DNA of 64,000 bases. It comes from Methylocella tundrae. GTDB taxonomy: Bacteria; Pseudomonadota; Alphaproteobacteria; Rhizobiales; Beijerinckiaceae. Below are positions 60,579-64,000 of this stretch, piece after piece. The first letter of the stretch is position 1. Each line of letters begins with the position of its first letter. The notes under the pieces are model-generated. The model worked only from the letters and a program-made list of their open reading frames with translations. It was not told the DNA's origin and made no database searches. The stretch spans positions 186,001 through 250,000 of the forward strand of contig NZ_CP139089.1 in NCBI RefSeq assembly GCF_038024855.1, read 5' to 3'. The position numbers and the translations under genes were made by a program.

Positions 60579-61048
60579 CTCTCTGCCGATTGCTCCTGCG
60601 TTGCCTCGACCGCCGGCGCCGGATCATCCGGCTCCCAGGCGTTGGAGCAACGCTCGAGCTCCGGGCCTGACTTATGCTCAGGAGCGCGCTCCTTGACGAT
60701 GAAGCCGAGCTTCGCGCGGGAGCCGCCAGCCCAGGCGGCTCGATGCGCATCCTTCATTCGGCTCAGCAACCATCACGCTTACAGCCCGGCTTTTGCCGGG
60801 CTTTTTGTTGTGCCCATGTCCGATGGCGCGCGCCAGCGCGCCGGTCTTGCGGCCCGCGGCGCGATTTTTGCCTAAAATTTTCTGTGACGATGGCATTTCG
60901 AACTGGAGCGAGCCTTACGCGTTGGCCGAAACGCAGTTCACTGCGGCCAATTCTCTCTTGCTCGAAAGCCGCGCGCGTTGTTCACTGGAGTTTGGCAAGC
61001 AGCGTACCTATTTGGGTTGAACGAACATTGGCTAGGACGGGGATTGGG
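60579..61048. other. Intergenic region between phasin and clpS
   Basis: 470 bp. It holds the terminator at 60783-60806. Beyond it lies the clpS promoter region, with a possible RpoH-type -10 (CCTATTTGGG at 61007-61016) whose -35 is poor. No ORF other than the upstream extension of clpS is plausible. Confidence 0.45.
60783..60806 (+). terminator. Intrinsic terminator downstream of phasin gene
   Basis: AGCCCGGC-TTTT-GCCGGGCT-TTTT: an 8-bp GC-rich stem and a U-tract, on the plus strand. It is the only good terminator between the phasin gene and clpS. Confidence 0.88.
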
Positions 61049-61501
61049 GTGACGGACGGACTTCTTGCACGATCGTTTCCTCGAATGGAGCGGCCAGCTT
61101 TGACGCAACCGTGCGCTCGTCTTAGGGGCACTCATGCGAATGGCGTCGACGCGCCGATCTTTGCTGCAAAAGACCCGCAAAAAGGCGGAGAGGGGGGCGG
61201 CCCGGGCTCAGGAACAGCGGTCATTACCCGGACCAAAACGCAGACGCGCCGGCCGAATATGTACCGGGTCCTGCTTCTGAATGACGACTATACGCCGATG
61301 GAATTCGTCGTCGCCGTCTTGAAGAAATATTTCAACAAGGGCCCGGAAGAAGCCACGCGCATCATGCTCCATGTCCATCAGCATGGCGTCGGAGAATGCG
61401 GCGTATTCACCTACGAAATCGCCGAGACCAAAGTAACGCAGGTTATGGATTACGCCCGCAAGCACCAGCACCCCCTGCAGTGCATCATGGAAAAGAAATG
61501 A
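61049..61501 (+). CDS. clpS: ATP-dependent Clp protease adaptor ClpS
   Basis: 150 residues from GTG at 61049 (GGGGA upstream) or 138 from ATG at 61085; the frame is open further to 60674 without support. The N-degron-binding core is unmistakable: [82 protein letters not shown]. It delivers N-end-rule substrates to ClpA. A Gly-rich flexible N-terminal extension ([17 protein letters not shown]), needed for handing over substrates, precedes it. clpA starts 13 bp downstream. Confidence 0.95.
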   Translation: MTDGLLARSFPRMERPALTQPCARLRGTHANGVDAPIFAAKDPQKGGEGGGPGSGTAVITRTKTQTRRPNMYRVLLLNDDYTPMEFVVAVLKKYFNKGPEEATRIMLHVHQHGVGECGVFTYEIAETKVTQVMDYARKHQHPLQCIMEKK

Positions 61502-61514
61502 GAGGTTGGAGCCT

Positions 61515-64000
61515 ATGCCGTCCTTCTCCCGCAATCTCGAACAATCGCTCCATCGCGCTCTCGCGGTCGCTAACGAGCGCCATCATGAATACGCCACGCT
61601 GGAGCATTTGCTTCTGAGCCTGACTGACGACAGCGATGCATCGGCGGTGCTGCGCGCCTGCTCGGTCGACCTCGATCATCTGAAGAAGAATCTTCGCGAC
61701 TACATCGACCAGGAGCTCGACAATCTCGTCAGCGACGGCCGCGAAGACGCCAAGCCGACCGCCGGATTTCAACGCGTCATTCAGCGCGCCGTCATTCACG
61801 TCCAGTCCTCGGGCCGCGAGGAAGTCACCGGCGCGAATGTGCTGGTTGCGATCTTTGCAGAGCGCGAAAGCCACGCCGCCTATTTCCTGCAGGAGCAGGA
61901 CATGACCCGCTACGACGCCGTGAACTACATCAGCCATGGCATCGCCAAACGTCCAGGACTCTCCGATCCGTCCAAAGCGCCGCGCGGCGCGGACGAGGAG
62001 GCCGAAGCGCGCGAGGCGAAGGAAGGCAAGGACGCGGGCGATTCAAAAAAGAAGGAAGGGGCGCTCGACGCTTATTGCGTCAACCTCAACAAGAAAGCGC
62101 GCGAAGGCCGCATCGATCCGCTGATTGGCCGCGAGGCCGAGGTGCAGCGCACGATTCAGGTGCTCTGCCGCCGCCACAAGAACAATCCGCTTCTGGTCGG
62201 TGATCCCGGCGTCGGCAAGACCGCCATCGCCGAGGGGCTCGCGCGCAAGATCGTCAAGAGCGAGGTTCCCGAGGTGCTCGCCGAAGCGACTGTGTTTGCG
62301 CTCGACATGGGCACGCTGCTCGCGGGAACGCGCTATCGCGGCGATTTTGAGGAACGCCTGAAGCAGGTCATGAAGGAAATCGAGAATCACAAGAATGCGA
62401 TTCTCTTCATCGACGAAATCCATACAGTGATCGGCGCGGGAGCGACGTCCGGCGGCGCCATGGACGCGTCCAATCTCCTGAAGCCGGCTCTGGCGCAGGG
62501 CACGCTGCGTTGTATCGGCTCCACGACCTATAAGGAATACCGCCAGTATTTCGAAAAGGATCGCGCCCTGGTGCGGCGGTTTCAGAAGATCGACGTCAAT
62601 GAGCCGTCGGTTCCGGACGCCATCGAGATCATGAAGGGGCTAAAGCCCTATTTCGAGGAGTTCCACAAGATCCGCTACACCAATGAGGCGATCAAGGCCG
62701 CGGTGGAGCTTTCGGCGCGCTATATCCATGACCGCAAATTGCCGGACAAGGCGATCGACGTGATCGACGAGACGGGCGCCAGTCAAATGCTTCTGCCCGA
62801 GAACAAGCGCAAGAAGACAATCGGCATCAAGGAAGTCGAGGCGACGATCGCGACGATGGCGCGCATTCCGCCGAAGACGGTGTCGAAGGATGACGCCGAA
62901 GTTCTCGAGCATCTCACCGAGACGCTGGAGCGCGTGGTCTATGGCCAGAACAGCGCCATCGTGGCTTTGACCTCGGCGATCAAACTGGCGCGGGCCGGCC
63001 TGCGCGATGGCGAAAAGCCGATCGGCAGCTATCTGTTTTCCGGTCCGACCGGCGTCGGCAAGACTGAGGTCGCGCGGCAGCTTGCCGTCGCGCTCGGAGT
63101 CGAACTCGTCCGCTTCGACATGTCGGAATATATGGAGCGCCACACTGTGTCGCGGCTGATCGGCGCGCCTCCCGGCTATGTCGGCTTCGATCAGGGCGGC
63201 CTGCTCACCGACTCCATCGACCAGCATCCGCATTGCGTGCTGCTTCTCGACGAGATCGAAAAGGCCCACCCAGACCTCTACAACATCCTGTTGCAGGTGA
63301 TGGACCACGGCAAGCTGACGGACCATAGCGGCAAGCAGGTCGATTTCCGCAACGTCATCTTGATCATGACGACCAACGCGGGCGCTGCCGACATGCAGCG
63401 CTCCTCCTTCGGCTTCACCCGCGGCAAACGGGAAGGCGAGGACATCGAGGCGATCAATCGGATGTTCGCTCCCGAATTCCGCAACCGCCTCGACGCGGTG
63501 GTCACCTTCGGCCATCTGCCGCAGGAAGTCATCGTCAAGGTCGTCGACAAATTCATCATGCAGCTGGAAGCTCAGCTCGCCGACCGCAATGTCACGATCG
63601 AACTCGCCGATGAGGCGCGCAGCTGGCTGGTCGAGCATGGCTATGACGAGCAGATGGGCGCGCGGCCGATGGGCCGGGTCATCCAGCAGACGATCAAGAC
63701 GCCGCTCGCCGACGAGGTGCTTTTCGGGCGCCTCAAGAACGGCGGCGCGGTGCGTGTGGTGGTCACGGAAGAGGATGGCGTCAAAAAGCTCGGCTTCGTC
63801 TTCCCCGAAGGTCCGATCCTGCCGCGGCCGGAGCGCGACATCGTCGAGGCCAGCAAGAAACGCGTGAGGCCGGAGCCGGAGGTGCGCCGCGCCAAATCCC
63901 GCCGTCTCAAGACGGATGAGGGCGAGGGCGACGACGATGAGCCGCTTGCCGACGACGATGAAGCGGAGCCCTTTGGCGCCGCGGACGAGTCGGAGACGAA
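61515..64000 (+). CDS. clpA: ATP-dependent Clp protease ATP-binding subunit ClpA (3' end missing)
   Basis: At least 828 codons from ATG at 61515 (TTGGAG four bases upstream), open to the window end. Domains in order: N-domain ([35 protein letters not shown]), D1 AAA+ with Walker [14 protein letters not shown] and Walker [16 protein letters not shown]2 with [13 protein letters not shown] and [19 protein letters not shown]. The ClpP-docking loop appears as FGF ([10 protein letters not shown]) in place of IGL. The C-terminus has a basic segment ([19 protein letters not shown]) then a strongly acidic tail ([18 protein letters not shown]). It unfolds ClpS-delivered substrates for ClpP. Confidence 0.96.
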   Translation, partial: MPSFSRNLEQSLHRALAVANERHHEYATLEHLLLSLTDDSDASAVLRACSVDLDHLKKNLRDYIDQELDNLVSDGREDAKPTAGFQRVIQRAVIHVQSSGREEVTGANVLVAIFAERESHAAYFLQEQDMTRYDAVNYISHGIAKRPGLSDPSKAPRGADEEAEAREAKEGKDAGDSKKKEGALDAYCVNLNKKAREGRIDPLIGREAEVQRTIQVLCRRHKNNPLLVGDPGVGKTAIAEGLARKIVKSEVPEVLAEATVFALDMGTLLAGTRYRGDFEERLKQVMKEIENHKNAILFIDEIHTVIGAGATSGGAMDASNLLKPALAQGTLRCIGSTTYKEYRQYFEKDRALVRRFQKIDVNEPSVPDAIEIMKGLKPYFEEFHKIRYTNEAIKAAVELSARYIHDRKLPDKAIDVIDETGASQMLLPENKRKKTIGIKEVEATIATMARIPPKTVSKDDAEVLEHLTETLERVVYGQNSAIVALTSAIKLARAGLRDGEKPIGSYLFSGPTGVGKTEVARQLAVALGVELVRFDMSEYMERHTVSRLIGAPPGYVGFDQGGLLTDSIDQHPHCVLLLDEIEKAHPDLYNILLQVMDHGKLTDHSGKQVDFRNVILIMTTNAGAADMQRSSFGFTRGKREGEDIEAINRMFAPEFRNRLDAVVTFGHLPQEVIVKVVDKFIMQLEAQLADRNVTIELADEARSWLVEHGYDEQMGARPMGRVIQQTIKTPLADEVLFGRLKNGGAVRVVVTEEDGVKKLGFVFPEGPILPRPERDIVEASKKRVRPEPEVRRAKSRRLKTDEGEGDDDEPLADDDEAEPFGAADESET

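Noticed and set aside
60985..61016. RpoH promoter for clpS
   Set aside because: CCTATTTGGG fits the -10, but the -35 is only CTGG with an 18-base gap, too weak to call.
60674..61048. N-terminal extension of ClpS
   Set aside because: It would run across an intrinsic terminator (60783-60806) and add over 120 residues foreign to the family.

Overview
The window is about 64 kb of GC-rich (low-to-mid 60s %, estimated by eye), gene-dense chromosome from an alphaproteobacterium, most likely Rhizobiales/Hyphomicrobiales. The evidence is the gene order degP - response regulator - histidine kinase - glnE - pleC-like kinase, an NDUFA12-type complex I subunit, a DUF2155 protein, an AdoCbl-dependent ribonucleotide reductase, clpS-clpA behind a phasin, and candidate EcfG- and GcrA/CcrM-type signals. 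A single-subunit NAD-dependent formate dehydrogenase very close to the Pseudomonas sp. 101 type, together with an MxaD-like periplasmic protein beside a YVTN beta-propeller, points to a methylotroph. A Beijerinckiaceae/Methylocystaceae member is a reasonable guess, but the species is not determinable by eye. I saw no rRNA, tRNA, CRISPR array, prophage or intact insertion sequence.

Layout. 1-2.3 kb: RND efflux adaptor (cut by the window start) and NodT-type outer-membrane lipoprotein. 2.7-8.7 kb: orphan MsrQ-like haem protein, PRPP synthetase, and several small envelope or unknown proteins. 8.7-12.2 kb: cysK and metY (sulfur assimilation), a class I cytochrome c, and a DUF1328 membrane peptide behind an EcfG-like promoter. 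12.2-16.6 kb: a non-coding block rich in strong inverted repeats and one small ORF, then nrdJ with an NrdR-box-like site. 16.9-20 kb: NDUFA12, DUF2155 and DegP, followed by 64-bp palindromic tandem repeats. 20-27.7 kb: a translationally coupled two-component system and glnE, convergent with a PleC-like kinase whose upstream region carries three GANTC sites. 28-33.4 kb: O-methyltransferase, PepN, and the MxaD-like/beta-propeller pair. 33.6-37.7 kb: LplT-like MFS, a CDF transporter with three apparent ferredoxin-like modules, gloA and otsB. 38.7-41.8 kb: hydroxyacid dehydrogenase and two polysaccharide genes. 42.2-46.2 kb: fdh with an upstream LysR gene, a cupin and an aldo/keto reductase. 46.6-52.7 kb: YfgM-like protein, Der GTPase, a kinase-fold protein, an AT-richer papain-like protein of unknown role, and PssA. 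52.9-58.1 kb: IF-1, Maf, YacG, YdcF, DUF599, GST, a VWA-like protein and a J-domain membrane protein. 58.2-64 kb: D,D-carboxypeptidase with SPOR domain, phasin with a promoter flanked by PhaR-like dyads, ClpS and ClpA (cut by the window end).

Most of the window is core housekeeping. The less explained material is: the papain-like protein at 49925-50905; the hairpin-rich block at 12.15-12.94 kb; an orphan terminator that may end a small RNA at 38.1-38.4 kb; the tandem palindromes and tandem terminator-like hairpins between degP and the response regulator; and regulatory dyads upstream of fdh, the phasin gene and the PleC-like gene.
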